A stretch of DNA of 64,000 bases, taken from Vibrio splendidus (GTDB lineage: Bacteria > Pseudomonadota > Gammaproteobacteria > Enterobacterales > Vibrionaceae). Location of the stretch: NCBI RefSeq assembly GCF_003345295.1, contig NZ_CP031056.1, positions 744,001-808,000 of the forward strand. The letters run 5' to 3'. Positions 44,157 through 52,398 of the stretch are shown one piece after another. Each line of letters begins with the position of its first letter. Positions within the stretch are counted from its first letter, which is position 1. A program made the position numbers and the translations under genes. The notes beneath the pieces were generated by a model, which saw only the letters and a program-made list of their open reading frames with translations, ran no database searches and was not told the DNA's origin.

Positions 44157-45785
44157 ATGAACGGACATCTCAAAGCTGTGAACCACTCTTTTGTTGATCA
44201 AGATTTACGAACACTTTTAGTTGGTCAAGCTTTAGGTGAGTATAACTGTGTCGAGGTCACAGAAATATTTTCGATAATAAGCAAGGGAGCGCAGCCAACA
44301 AACGTTTTTACTCTTATGGTCGCCGAGCGCCGAAGTCCTGAATTTCTTGAGCTTGATAAAGCTTCATTCATAACGCCAAGAGAAGGGATAGTAGTCCAGC
44401 AATTGAAAGGTTGGTATGTAGGAATAAAAACGTATTTAGTATCTATTAATAATGCTATTGAGATGTTTACTACTGCAAAAAACAACAGCGAATGGAATAG
44501 CTGTGGTCAAAAGGTAAAAACATCTGAATACAATTATAAAAATAGAATATTCACTCCGCCAGACTCTTTTGAAACTGTGCCGTTAAACTCAGTATTAAAG
44601 AACAATTTTAATAATGGCTCATATATCGTCGAACTTATAAATCAGCATAAAATCGAATTATCGATGTTTTTTGAAAAAACAACGATATTGCAAGAGCTTT
44701 CTGATGGGATTTTGAAATACTTACCAATAGATCTTTCATCCTTATCTGACAAGCTAGGTAGTATAATATTTCAAGTTCCAGTCAATGCGGTACAAACGAG
44801 TACAACATTACTCTCTGACAATTTATCGGTTGAATGTAAGATTGCATGGCACCCAAATATACAGGCAAGAGACCTGATGGTTTGTGGATATCAAGAGGAT
44901 GATGATTTTAACAAGAATGATTTTCATATAGTAAACTGCTCTAAGTCATCTAAATCGGTTACAATACCATTCAACCATAAAGGGGCTTATAGACTAACGA
45001 TATGGGATGCTAAAAGTGAACTAATACTTTATTCGTTGGCACCATCTTCCTTTATCACAACAATTGGATTCTCATCTAATTTTATGGGAAACGAACAGAG
45101 AGTAATATATCACGATGATGGAAGTCATTCTATTGTTCCTGTGATCACTCATTCAGACACTGGAATTGTTGGAGATAAGAAAAATAAAGCTACTGATTGG
45201 ACAAGAACCAGAATTTATGAAAATAACCGAGAAAAGCTCAGAGATAGTCGAGATTTTGTTCAATATAACCCGAAGGGAAAAAATAAAGAAGTTGAACATA
45301 AAAAAGCTCTTGAGGATTTGAGGTTTTTAATCAATAGATACGGTGAAAATGGCGTTTATCTATGGGACCCGTATTTATCTCCATCTGATATAATAGAAAC
45401 TTTGTTTTACACAAAATTCAACAACGCCACGTTGAGAGCAATTACTTATCTTAAAGAGCCTCCAAATGAAGAAAAAGATATAAGTGTTTTTGATAAATAC
45501 AATAGTGAACTCCAATCTTTAACACCAGAGATGACTATGGTGATCAATCTGGAGCTCAGAAGCCCAAGAAATAATTATGGGTGGGGTTTTCACGATAGGT
45601 TTTTAATTTTCCCCAATGTAAATGACTTACCAATGGCATGGTCTTTGGGTACATCCGTTAATAGCTTCGGTCAAGAGCATCATATCTTACAAAAGTGCGG
45701 TGATGCTAGATTAATTTTGGATGCCTTTAATGATCTATGGACTGAGATTGATAAAAACGATTGTTTAGTTTGGAGTTCTAAATGA
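44157..45785 (+). CDS. VPA1262-like protein with PLD-like C-terminus, putative defence effector
   Basis: 542 residues from ATG 44157; a TTG five codons earlier has no better site. The N-terminal 350 residues resemble, as far as I recall, the VPA1262-type N-terminal domain of uncharacterised vibrio proteins. The C-terminal 170 look like a single phospholipase-D-like half: VYLWDPYLSPSDI with Asp404, then WGFHDRFLIFP with His479 and Arg481, then SLGTSVNSFGQEH. The canonical HxKxxxxD motif is reduced to HxR, as in several PLD-like proteins of phage-defence islands. No signal peptide or membrane span. The 60 bases from 45181 have only 19 G+C, far below guaC, suggesting transfer. It is coupled to the next gene by an ATGA overlap. 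Defence role is inference. Confidence 0.7.
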   Translation: MNGHLKAVNHSFVDQDLRTLLVGQALGEYNCVEVTEIFSIISKGAQPTNVFTLMVAERRSPEFLELDKASFITPREGIVVQQLKGWYVGIKTYLVSINNAIEMFTTAKNNSEWNSCGQKVKTSEYNYKNRIFTPPDSFETVPLNSVLKNNFNNGSYIVELINQHKIELSMFFEKTTILQELSDGILKYLPIDLSSLSDKLGSIIFQVPVNAVQTSTTLLSDNLSVECKIAWHPNIQARDLMVCGYQEDDDFNKNDFHIVNCSKSSKSVTIPFNHKGAYRLTIWDAKSELILYSLAPSSFITTIGFSSNFMGNEQRVIYHDDGSHSIVPVITHSDTGIVGDKKNKATDWTRTRIYENNREKLRDSRDFVQYNPKGKNKEVEHKKALEDLRFLINRYGENGVYLWDPYLSPSDIIETLFYTKFNNATLRAITYLKEPPNEEKDISVFDKYNSELQSLTPEMTMVINLELRSPRNNYGWGFHDRFLIFPNVNDLPMAWSLGTSVNSFGQEHHILQKCGDARLILDAFNDLWTEIDKNDCLVWSSK

Positions 45786-47179
45786 CTACAAATACAAAGT
45801 TTGAAATTGATAACCAGTTGAATGAATTGCTTCAAGATGCTATCAGGTTATCTCAACGTGACAATACTGTGGATTTGTATCGAAAAGCAGAGTCCATTCA
45901 AGGTCTAGACTTCCTTTTAAAAAGTAGAGAGCTAAAAAGTACAGTTTTAAACCAAGATGCGATTTCCGTATTGAAATGGTTGAATAATAGAATAATAAAC
46001 TTAGGAAACACAGATATAGAAACAACAAAAGGCATATTTTTCCTTGTTGGTCTAGTATCAAATCATTCTGATTTTTGGTCTTCTCTAAGAGATTTTTGTG
46101 ATAAGTCATCCAAACAATTAATTGAGCATTCGATATTAATTATTAACAGCCTTTCAACTACTGTTCGTTTTGATTTTATTACAAAATATCATGAGGACGA
46201 AAGAAAAGAGCATCTTAGAAAGATAGTTTCTGACAATAACTGGTCGAAAATATATGATGAGTATCATCGTAATCATGAAAATTATAAGTATTACATTTGT
46301 TATAATTTAAAGAGTGCATTTACTTTGCTGTACTATTTGGATGAGAAATCTCTCATGTCAATTTTAGACGTTAAGAGAGATATTCCTTTCATGTGGGGGA
46401 TGATGGATCTTATGGGTAAATCTAAAGCTCTGGATATTGCATTAGAAACTACCAATCAAACATTAAAATTCTGTGCTCTTTCATCTGTACTTCCATTTTC
46501 AGGAAGGGAACCACTTAGTGAGTATGAGAATGATAAGTTAGTTAAAGTATTCTTGGCTTTCATGAAAAATGAAAATATCTGGCAACACTGGATGAGAATA
46601 TTAAACACCTATCCGTCACGTTATCCTCAAATACAATTGAGCCTTGGTAAGGCTATGGCTCAAACTACTTCCGATAATGCTATACAATGCTATTTTAAAG
46701 CAATTTATCTCTATGCGGTTGATTTCCAAGATATTGGAAGAAATAGTGTGGCGGAATGCCTTGAATCATTTTCTAAGCTCGCGAGTGAAGAAGAACAAAA
46801 ATCAGCTTGGAGTTTCGCCTTTGAAATTTGGGATAATTGGGATTTCGGCGTTAAAAATAGAGATGGATACTTATTTGAAATTAAAGCGAGCACGCTAGAC
46901 TATGCAGTAACCAAATACTATTTAGAGTGTTTTGACTCCGAGGGACGAAAACTTCTTATCGAAGAACTGTATAGCAAACTAAACAATATTGATAATGTTT
47001 GGCATCAAACATCATCTAAACACACCACATATTGGTATCTTCAAAACTCTAAGTTTCAACCACTATACCACGCAGAAGAAGTGAGTCGAAATACAAGCTT
47101 ACCGTGCCTAATACAAGGCAAATTATACAAGCATAACTATGGAGAGTATGATAATTATATCCAATATATGATTAATTAG
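45782..47179 (+). CDS. Unrecognised helical partner of the VPA1262-like protein
   Basis: 465 residues, largely helical and rich in Asn, Lys, Trp and Tyr, without signal peptide or membrane span. I find no catalytic motif, Walker box or known domain. The even spacing of helices (for example IQLSLGKAMAQTTSDNAIQ and KSAWSFAFEIWDNWDFG) suggests a helical-repeat scaffold, perhaps a sensor or regulator of the first protein. It starts inside the stop of the previous gene (ATGA) and is equally AT-rich. The pair is one transcript, and nothing else lies in the cassette. Confidence 0.7.
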   Translation: MTTNTKFEIDNQLNELLQDAIRLSQRDNTVDLYRKAESIQGLDFLLKSRELKSTVLNQDAISVLKWLNNRIINLGNTDIETTKGIFFLVGLVSNHSDFWSSLRDFCDKSSKQLIEHSILIINSLSTTVRFDFITKYHEDERKEHLRKIVSDNNWSKIYDEYHRNHENYKYYICYNLKSAFTLLYYLDEKSLMSILDVKRDIPFMWGMMDLMGKSKALDIALETTNQTLKFCALSSVLPFSGREPLSEYENDKLVKVFLAFMKNENIWQHWMRILNTYPSRYPQIQLSLGKAMAQTTSDNAIQCYFKAIYLYAVDFQDIGRNSVAECLESFSKLASEEEQKSAWSFAFEIWDNWDFGVKNRDGYLFEIKASTLDYAVTKYYLECFDSEGRKLLIEELYSKLNNIDNVWHQTSSKHTTYWYLQNSKFQPLYHAEEVSRNTSLPCLIQGKLYKHNYGEYDNYIQYMIN

Positions 47180-47380
47180 TTATGTAGAGAGTGACTAATT
47201 TTGGCCAATCAATTAGAGGATTTTCAACACTTTAGATAATTCGTTAAATACTAATTTAGTGAAATCTATAGCTCATTTTTGTCCATGAATGTGTTTTAGA
47301 AAAGTGGATAATTACGAATACTGAATCTTAGTATCAATCCACAAAAAGATTATCAAATAGTCACTTTTTAATACAATTTG

Positions 47381-47416
47381 AACATAAAGAGCCGCTTTTT
47401 AGCGGCTCTTTATGTT
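47381..47416. terminator. Terminator between cassette and GST gene
   Basis: A perfect 16-base stem (47381-47396 with 47401-47416) with a TTTT loop. It serves as terminator for the convergent GST gene and, 200 bases after the last cassette gene, for the cassette. Confidence 0.9.
47387..47411. repeat. Right copy of 25-base repeat flanking the cassette
   Basis: Identical to 43896-43920 except one base (C for T in the stem). The repeats bracket a 3.5-kb AT-rich stretch. They could be target-site copies from insertion at the guaC terminator, or merely two members of a common Vibrio terminator type. Confidence 0.6.
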
Positions 47417-47460
47417 TGAGTTCTAGCTATCACTCAGTAGAGCGTTAACTTTCCATTTTT

Positions 47461-48135
47461 CTACTTCGCATAATTCGAAGGAAACAGTGCTCGTTTTGCC
47501 TCTTCATCACGTTCGGTTTTAAATTCAACGTCTTTACCGGTTTCGCGGGCGCGCAGTGCAGCAGGGCGAGTGTTGATTGCGTTAAACCAGCGCTTCAAAT
47601 TCGGGTAAGGTTCTAGGCCTTCTTCACCAAGCACGAAAGGTGCTTTATCAATCCAACCCCATGCAGCGACATCGACAATGGTGTACTCATTTCCGACGAA
47701 AAACTCACGACCTTCCATGTGCTTTTCTAACACTTCGTAATGACGTTGTGCCTCACGTAGGTAACGGTTTACAGCGTAATCTAAGCCTGCTGGTGCAGCA
47801 TGACGGAAGTGTACTGATTGGCCTGAGTATGGACCAAGTCCGCTGGCGATAAACATCATCCAAGAGAGCAGTTCAGCTCTGTCTTCTGGTTGCCCCCCAA
47901 GCTCACCAGTCTTCTCTGATAGGTACAAAAGGATAGCGTTAGAATCGAACACGCGCTGTCCATCGTCTTCAATGGCTGGTGTTTTACCGTTCGGGTTAAT
48001 CAAACGATATTCCGGAGTGTGTTGCTCGCCCTTTAAGGTATCAACAGGAACGAGTTCAAAATCTAGGCCTGTCTCTTCTAGAAACAGAGCGATCTTCATT
48101 GGGTTGGGTGTTTGGTGAAAATAGAACTTAAGCAT
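47461..48135 (-). CDS. Glutathione S-transferase family protein
   Basis: 224 residues: N-terminal thioredoxin-like domain (1-80) with FHQTPNPMKIALFLEETG, the cis-Pro loop INPNGKTPAI and the glutathione gamma-glutamyl site FDSNAILLYL, then an all-helical C-terminal domain with YTIVDVAAWGWI. It resembles the YghU/YfcG-like bacterial nu class, but the family is not certain. AAGGAG lies 7 bases before the ATG. A perfect 16-base palindrome in its promoter (48175-48190) suggests control by an unlinked TetR-type repressor. Confidence 0.9.
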   Translation of the reverse strand: MLKFYFHQTPNPMKIALFLEETGLDFELVPVDTLKGEQHTPEYRLINPNGKTPAIEDDGQRVFDSNAILLYLSEKTGELGGQPEDRAELLSWMMFIASGLGPYSGQSVHFRHAAPAGLDYAVNRYLREAQRHYEVLEKHMEGREFFVGNEYTIVDVAAWGWIDKAPFVLGEEGLEPYPNLKRWFNAINTRPAALRARETGKDVEFKTERDEEAKRALFPSNYAK

Positions 48136-48174
48136 GGGGTAACTCCTTGTATTAATAATTCATTAAAACACCGC

Positions 48175-48190
48175 TTGAACGATCGTTCAA
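48175..48190. promoter_or_regulatory. 16-base perfect palindrome, TetR-type operator
   Basis: TTGAACGATCGTTCAA is self-complementary and lies 40 bases before the GST start. Palindromes of this GAACG(N)CGTTC type are typical targets of TetR-family repressors that control detoxification genes. No TetR gene is in the window. Confidence 0.65.
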
Positions 48191-48633
48191 TAGTTGATTT
48201 TGAATTATTTGAAAATATGTCGATTCGCATTTAGCGGCCATATGTTTAGAGCTTCGTTATCTGTGGGTAGGATCAACATCGAACAATTCGGTGTGTTGGA
48301 TTTTAAGTTGTTGAAAAAATGAGCTTAAAGTTGCTGTTTGGGCGTGTTGTTTTCTGCGGAGTTCGGGTTTGTGATGGGTGGTTTTCGGTGGAATAGGGCG
48401 TATGAAATCCGCAGTCAGATATTCCAACAAAAACGTTGAGCACTGGTTCAAACCAGAATTATCTGGATACACAGGCTTATTGGTAAGTTCAAAATCGTGA
48501 TCTGTTGCCACACCTTATGCAACAAATGAATATTAACCTCGGAGATTCTGGTGTGGTTCACAGTTTTTTAATCTTAGGGACTTACATTGGTGAGCAAATC
48601 TGATGTGAACACTTAACGACACAGGATCTTTCC
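48191..48633. other. Intergenic stretch
   Basis: An 84-codon minus-strand GTG-start frame (48257-48511) has no ribosome site or domain and I do not accept it. The region presumably contains the promoter of the DUF218 gene. Confidence 0.35.
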
Positions 48634-49731
48634 ATGAAAAAGAACATTATCGCCCTCGCTCTTGGTGGCATGCTCGCTTTTGGCGCAACACCTTATTCTT
48701 TTGCTGCTAACGATGGCGCAGTACAGGCTTCAGCGGATTACGCGCAGTTGGTGACTAAGCGACAAGTTGTCGACCAATTACTTCTTGATGCGTTGCAGGC
48801 GTTTAAGTCTCCGGCAAGAATTTCACACGCGGGCTTCACGGCTAAAATGCCAAGCAACATGGAAATTGTGACTAACCGATTGTTAGAAGCTTACCAGCTA
48901 GAACCTTACCGTACTGACTTGTTGATCTCGGCAGCGAACGCTCAGATCTACAACAAGAACGCAGAACGCGCTATTGAGCTGTTTGAACAAGCACTGACGG
49001 TTGCGCCAGACGATGTCGACTTGCACGCATATCTTGCGGTTTGGCAAAGATTTGAAGGCAATGACAGTGAATCCAACAAGCACATGGAGAAGCTGGAAAG
49101 CCTGAATAAAGGCAAGGCAGAAGACATCAAACGTATTTTTGCAACGGTCGACCGCGTGTTAGAAACACCTCTTAAAGAGTCTGCAGATAAGGGACTGTTG
49201 AGCGACCACGGTGCCATCGTCACTTTGGGCTACGCGCTTAACCCTGATGGCTCTATGCATGAAATCTTGATTGAACGTCTTGAAACGACATTAGCAATGT
49301 CGAAAGCGAACCCAGACGCGATGATCGTGTTAACCGGCGGCGTACCTAAGAACCATAAGACTGAAGGCAAGTTAATGGCGGATTGGCTTATCTCAAAAGG
49401 GGTAAGCAAAGACCGCATCATTGAAGAGAACTACGCGACTAGCACGGTAGGCAATGCCTTGTTCAGTAGCTATGCGCTTGCTCGTCATGATATTAAGCAC
49501 GCGACCATTATCAGCTCGGCAAGCCATGTTCGTCGTGGTCAAACTCTATTTGAAATTGCTAGCTGGCAAACTGGCCCTCAGGGCATCACCTTCGATACAG
49601 TTTCTTACCCAGATAAGCCGCTAGAAGATCTTAAGAAAGCGAGCAGTGGTGAGCTTCTAGGCATCTACCGTGACGCACTGAGAACCTATGGTATGTGGAG
49701 CTACCGCTCTTACCCATTAGAGTCTCGCTAA
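48634..49731 (+). CDS. Periplasmic DUF218 (ElyC/SanA/YdcF-type) protein with TPR region
   Basis: 365 residues with a clear Sec signal peptide ending at SFA-AND. Residues about 75-150 form a TPR-like helical pair (RTDLLISAANAQIYNKNAERAIELFEQAL). The DUF218 domain follows (about 185-350): GAIVTLGYALNPDGSMHEIL, MIVLTGGVPKNHKTEGKLM, TSTVGNALFSSYAL and IISSASHVRRGQTLFE. Related ElyC/SanA proteins affect envelope and peptidoglycan integrity in enterics. The TPR fusion and periplasmic location are unusual relative to the membrane-anchored members. A single gene. Confidence 0.8.
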   Translation: MKKNIIALALGGMLAFGATPYSFAANDGAVQASADYAQLVTKRQVVDQLLLDALQAFKSPARISHAGFTAKMPSNMEIVTNRLLEAYQLEPYRTDLLISAANAQIYNKNAERAIELFEQALTVAPDDVDLHAYLAVWQRFEGNDSESNKHMEKLESLNKGKAEDIKRIFATVDRVLETPLKESADKGLLSDHGAIVTLGYALNPDGSMHEILIERLETTLAMSKANPDAMIVLTGGVPKNHKTEGKLMADWLISKGVSKDRIIEENYATSTVGNALFSSYALARHDIKHATIISSASHVRRGQTLFEIASWQTGPQGITFDTVSYPDKPLEDLKKASSGELLGIYRDALRTYGMWSYRSYPLESR

Positions 49732-49861
49732 GCCCAAGCATTATTTGCGTTTGGGAAAAGCACAGTTCGTGTTAAACCAAAGCTTCACTTGCTAGTACAA
49801 TCGAGCACAGCTAGATGGTATGCTGTGCTCCTACTTAATTTAGTGTTTCAAAGGCAAAAAA

Positions 49862-50113
49862 ATGAACCCGATTTTAGCAATGTTGAAAGAGAACAATATT
49901 AGCGACGAGCAGATCAGCGAGATATTCAAGACGTTGACCGAAAACCCTCTTGCAGCAATGGCGACAATCAGCCAACTTGGTTTACCACAAGAGAAGCTTC
50001 AAATGCTGATGGGTCAGGTAATGCAAAACCCTGCGCTAATCAAAGAAGCAGTTGAAGAGCTTGGCCTAGATTTTTCTAAGGTTGAAGCCGCTAAAGAGCA
50101 ACTTCAAAAATAG
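49862..50113 (+). CDS. DUF2999-like small protein
   Basis: 83 residues, acidic and helical, Met/Gln-rich, starting NPILAMLKENNISDEQISE. I associate this with DUF2999, a small cytoplasmic family of Vibrionaceae and Shewanella with unknown function. Its helix repeats (MATISQLGLPQEKLQMLMGQ) suggest a protein-protein interaction fold. AAAGGCAA precedes the ATG. Followed by a strong terminator. Confidence 0.75.
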   Translation: MNPILAMLKENNISDEQISEIFKTLTENPLAAMATISQLGLPQEKLQMLMGQVMQNPALIKEAVEELGLDFSKVEAAKEQLQK

Positions 50114-50195
50114 TAGAGTGTGAATGAGCGATTTTGTTAGGGAGTGATAGCCGATTCGGTTAACTGTTCTTGAGATCGCGAATTAGACTCCAATA

Positions 50196-50233
50196 AAAAG
50201 CCGTTTGAGTATCGATACTTAAACGGCTTTTTT
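50196..50233 (+). terminator. Terminator after DUF2999 gene
   Basis: Long stem AAAAAGCCGTTT... (about 50196-50213) mirrored at about 50215-50232, T6 tail. Confidence 0.9.
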
Positions 50234-50360
50234 GATCCGACTTAGAACAGGCTAGACAGAGGAGACGACAAAAGCACTAGCCCGATGTGACTCCCTCGCT
50301 TAAATCATGTAATTTCGTTTTAACACTCATGTTTCAATAAACTGTACTCCGGCGTTGCTC

Positions 50361-51089
50361 ATGAAATCTAGCTTAAGCATTCGATCTTACACCAAGCAAT
50401 TTAATACCCATGCTCATGATGACCATCATCAATTGGTATTGCCGATCCAAGGCAGTATTAATATTGAAATGGTGGGGTATGTCGGCAAAGTGGCCGTGGG
50501 CGAATGTGTGGTGATTCCGGTAACCACAGCGCATGCGTTTAAGGCGGATGAAGCAGCGCGGTTTATTGTCGCGGATATGGCGGAGTTGCCGCAGCACTTG
50601 TTAGAGCATGAGCTCTCGGTTTTCACGATAACGCCACCTTTAATGAGCTTCTTGCTGTTTGTTGAGAAGCAGCTGGAATATCAGGTCGATAGTGGCATTG
50701 AGTCATCAGTTTTGGATGTGTTTTCATTGCTGTTAGAGCAACAACAAGTCAGCAAGAGCATCGACCCAAGAATCCGTGCGGTACAAAGGCTGATAGCGGA
50801 TAATTACGCCCAACCTCTCTCTATTCCACAACTTGCAGAAACGGCCTGTTTGAGTCCTACTCAATTCAAAAAACGTTTCAAAGAATGCTTGGGTATCAGT
50901 GCGCTTAAATACATCACTCGCTATCGTATGGAGAAAGCTCAAGCCTTGTTAACTCATACCGATTTACCGGTTCAATTGATTGCTGAAAATGTGGGCTATA
51001 GTGATGTGTCTGCTTTCAGTCGTCGCTTCTCTCAGCACTTTGGAATGTCTCCAAGGGCGTTTTTGGGTTCGATGAAAGAGAGTCTTTAG
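50361..51089 (+). CDS. AraC-family transcription regulator
   Basis: 242 residues from ATG 50361. The N-terminal cupin-like sensor (about 15-95) begins HAHDDHHQLVLPIQGSINIE. The C-terminal AraC DNA-binding domain (about 145-240) has LAETACLSPTQFKKRFKECLG and the second helix-turn-helix IAENVGYSDVSAFSRRFSQHFGMSPRAF. It precedes an EamA permease gene by 85 bases on the same strand, an arrangement common for regulator-exporter pairs. Ligand unknown. Confidence 0.88.
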   Translation: MKSSLSIRSYTKQFNTHAHDDHHQLVLPIQGSINIEMVGYVGKVAVGECVVIPVTTAHAFKADEAARFIVADMAELPQHLLEHELSVFTITPPLMSFLLFVEKQLEYQVDSGIESSVLDVFSLLLEQQQVSKSIDPRIRAVQRLIADNYAQPLSIPQLAETACLSPTQFKKRFKECLGISALKYITRYRMEKAQALLTHTDLPVQLIAENVGYSDVSAFSRRFSQHFGMSPRAFLGSMKESL

Positions 51090-51174
51090 AAACAACAATA
51101 GCGTCCTTTCGGCAAACTAACCTTTATCAATCTTCACTATTATCTATTTCAGAACTGAAAATTGGATAATAGAA

Positions 51175-52092
51175 ATGAATCTTGCCATCAATCGCGTTAA
51201 CGAATTCCAAACGGGCACTTTGGCCATCTTGTTTGCTTCTATTTTATGGGGTACGACAGGCACCGCCGCAAGTTTTGCGCCTGATCTAAGCCCATTAGCG
51301 ATTGGTGCTTTCTCTATGGGCGTCGGTGGTCTAATGCAAGCGGGCTTGGCGTATCGACAAATCCTATTCGCTTTCGACAAACTTTTGCAGAACAAGAAGC
51401 TGTTGGCAGTGAGCGCTTTGGCTTTGGCGGTCTATCCTTTAGCTTTCTATTCTTCAATGAAATTATCAGGCGTGGCGATTGGTACCGTGGTTTCGATTGC
51501 TACCGCACCTTTCTTTTCGGCACTATTAGAGTGTCTGATTAGCAAAAAGAACAATATCAACAAACGTTGGCTCACTAGCTTTGCGATTGGTGTGGTAGGT
51601 ATTGGGTTGTTGGTGTTTTCAGAATCTTCATCGGCGAATGAATCCGGTGATGATCTCAAGCTGTTAGGTATTGGCTTAGGTTTGGTCGCTGGGTTGTGTT
51701 ACGCCATTTATTCTTGGGCGACAAAAGCATTGATCGATAAAGGGATTAAGTCACAAGCAGCGATGGGCAGTATTTTTGGCCTGGGTGCGATGCTGTTGTT
51801 GCCAACGCTCTGGTTTACGGGTGAGAACCTGTTTTCCTCACAGATTAACGTATTAGTCATCAGTTATCTTACGTTAATCCCGCAATGCTTGGGCTATATC
51901 GCGTTCAGTTTTGGTTTACGCCACGTGACCGCGAGTAGTGCCAATCTGCTGACTCTGTTTGAACCAGTAGTTGCAGCGGTGCTTGCCGTCTGTGTTGTCG
52001 GTGAGCTTATTCCTTTTACAGGCTGGTTAGGTATGTCTCTGATTGTGTTGTGCTTGTTTATACAGTCGAAACCATCTAAAGGAACGTTATAA
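51175..52092 (+). CDS. EamA/DMT-family permease
   Basis: 305 residues, ten helices, two EamA repeats (about 15-150, 165-300). The N-terminus LFASILWGTTGTAASFAPDLSP and the C-terminal SSANLLTLFEPVVAAVLAVCVVGE are typical of the EamA carriers, in the subgroup of YwfM/RhtA-like transporters. Substrate unknown; likely regulated by the adjacent AraC protein. It is not part of the thiamine operon that follows, which has its own riboswitch. Confidence 0.85.
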   Translation: MNLAINRVNEFQTGTLAILFASILWGTTGTAASFAPDLSPLAIGAFSMGVGGLMQAGLAYRQILFAFDKLLQNKKLLAVSALALAVYPLAFYSSMKLSGVAIGTVVSIATAPFFSALLECLISKKNNINKRWLTSFAIGVVGIGLLVFSESSSANESGDDLKLLGIGLGLVAGLCYAIYSWATKALIDKGIKSQAAMGSIFGLGAMLLLPTLWFTGENLFSSQINVLVISYLTLIPQCLGYIAFSFGLRHVTASSANLLTLFEPVVAAVLAVCVVGELIPFTGWLGMSLIVLCLFIQSKPSKGTL

Positions 52093-52200
52093 GTATTTGT
52101 TTTGTTTTGCCTAATTGAAATTTTTTCATGTGTAATTCTTATAATTGAATAAAATCAGTATCTCAGTTGTGAGAGTGCTGTTACTATCGCTATCAATAGT

Positions 52201-52288
52201 CGGGGGGCACATACCTTATTTGGTGTTTGCTGAGATCGTTAATCGAGACCCGTTGAACCTGATTCAGTTAACACTGGCGTAGGGAACT
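52201..52288 (+). ncRNA. TPP (thiamine pyrophosphate) riboswitch
   Basis: The thi-box is recognisable: GGGGGGC opening, GCTGAGA (52228-52234), ACCCGTTGAACCTGAT (52249-52264) and GGCGTAGGGAA (52276-52286). It binds thiamine pyrophosphate and shuts down downstream genes. 110 bases separate it from the thiD start. The expression platform appears to be an SD-masking hairpin (next entry) rather than a terminator. Confidence 0.93.
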
Positions 52289-52366
52289 ATAAGCACTCGA
52301 TCTACGTCTGCACCCATGAAAGCTTTCATGAGCCTAATGCGACTTCTCCTTCGATCAGTGTTCGTT

Positions 52367-52393
52367 CTCCTACGTCTTGTAAGATAGTAGGAG
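52367..52393 (+). promoter_or_regulatory. Shine-Dalgarno-sequestering hairpin of thiD
   Basis: CTCCTAC (52367-52373) pairs perfectly with GTAGGAG (52387-52393), which contains the thiD ribosome site 5 bases before ATG 52399. A second anti-SD CTCCT stands at 52346-52350 and could compete. This supports translational control by the riboswitch. Confidence 0.75.
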
Positions 52394-52398
52394 CGACA

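Noticed and set aside
44157..47179. Toxin-antitoxin module
   Set aside because: Both proteins are large, and neither resembles a known toxin or a small antitoxin.
48257..48511. 84-codon minus-strand frame starting at GTG
   Set aside because: No Shine-Dalgarno, no recognisable domain, low-complexity composition.
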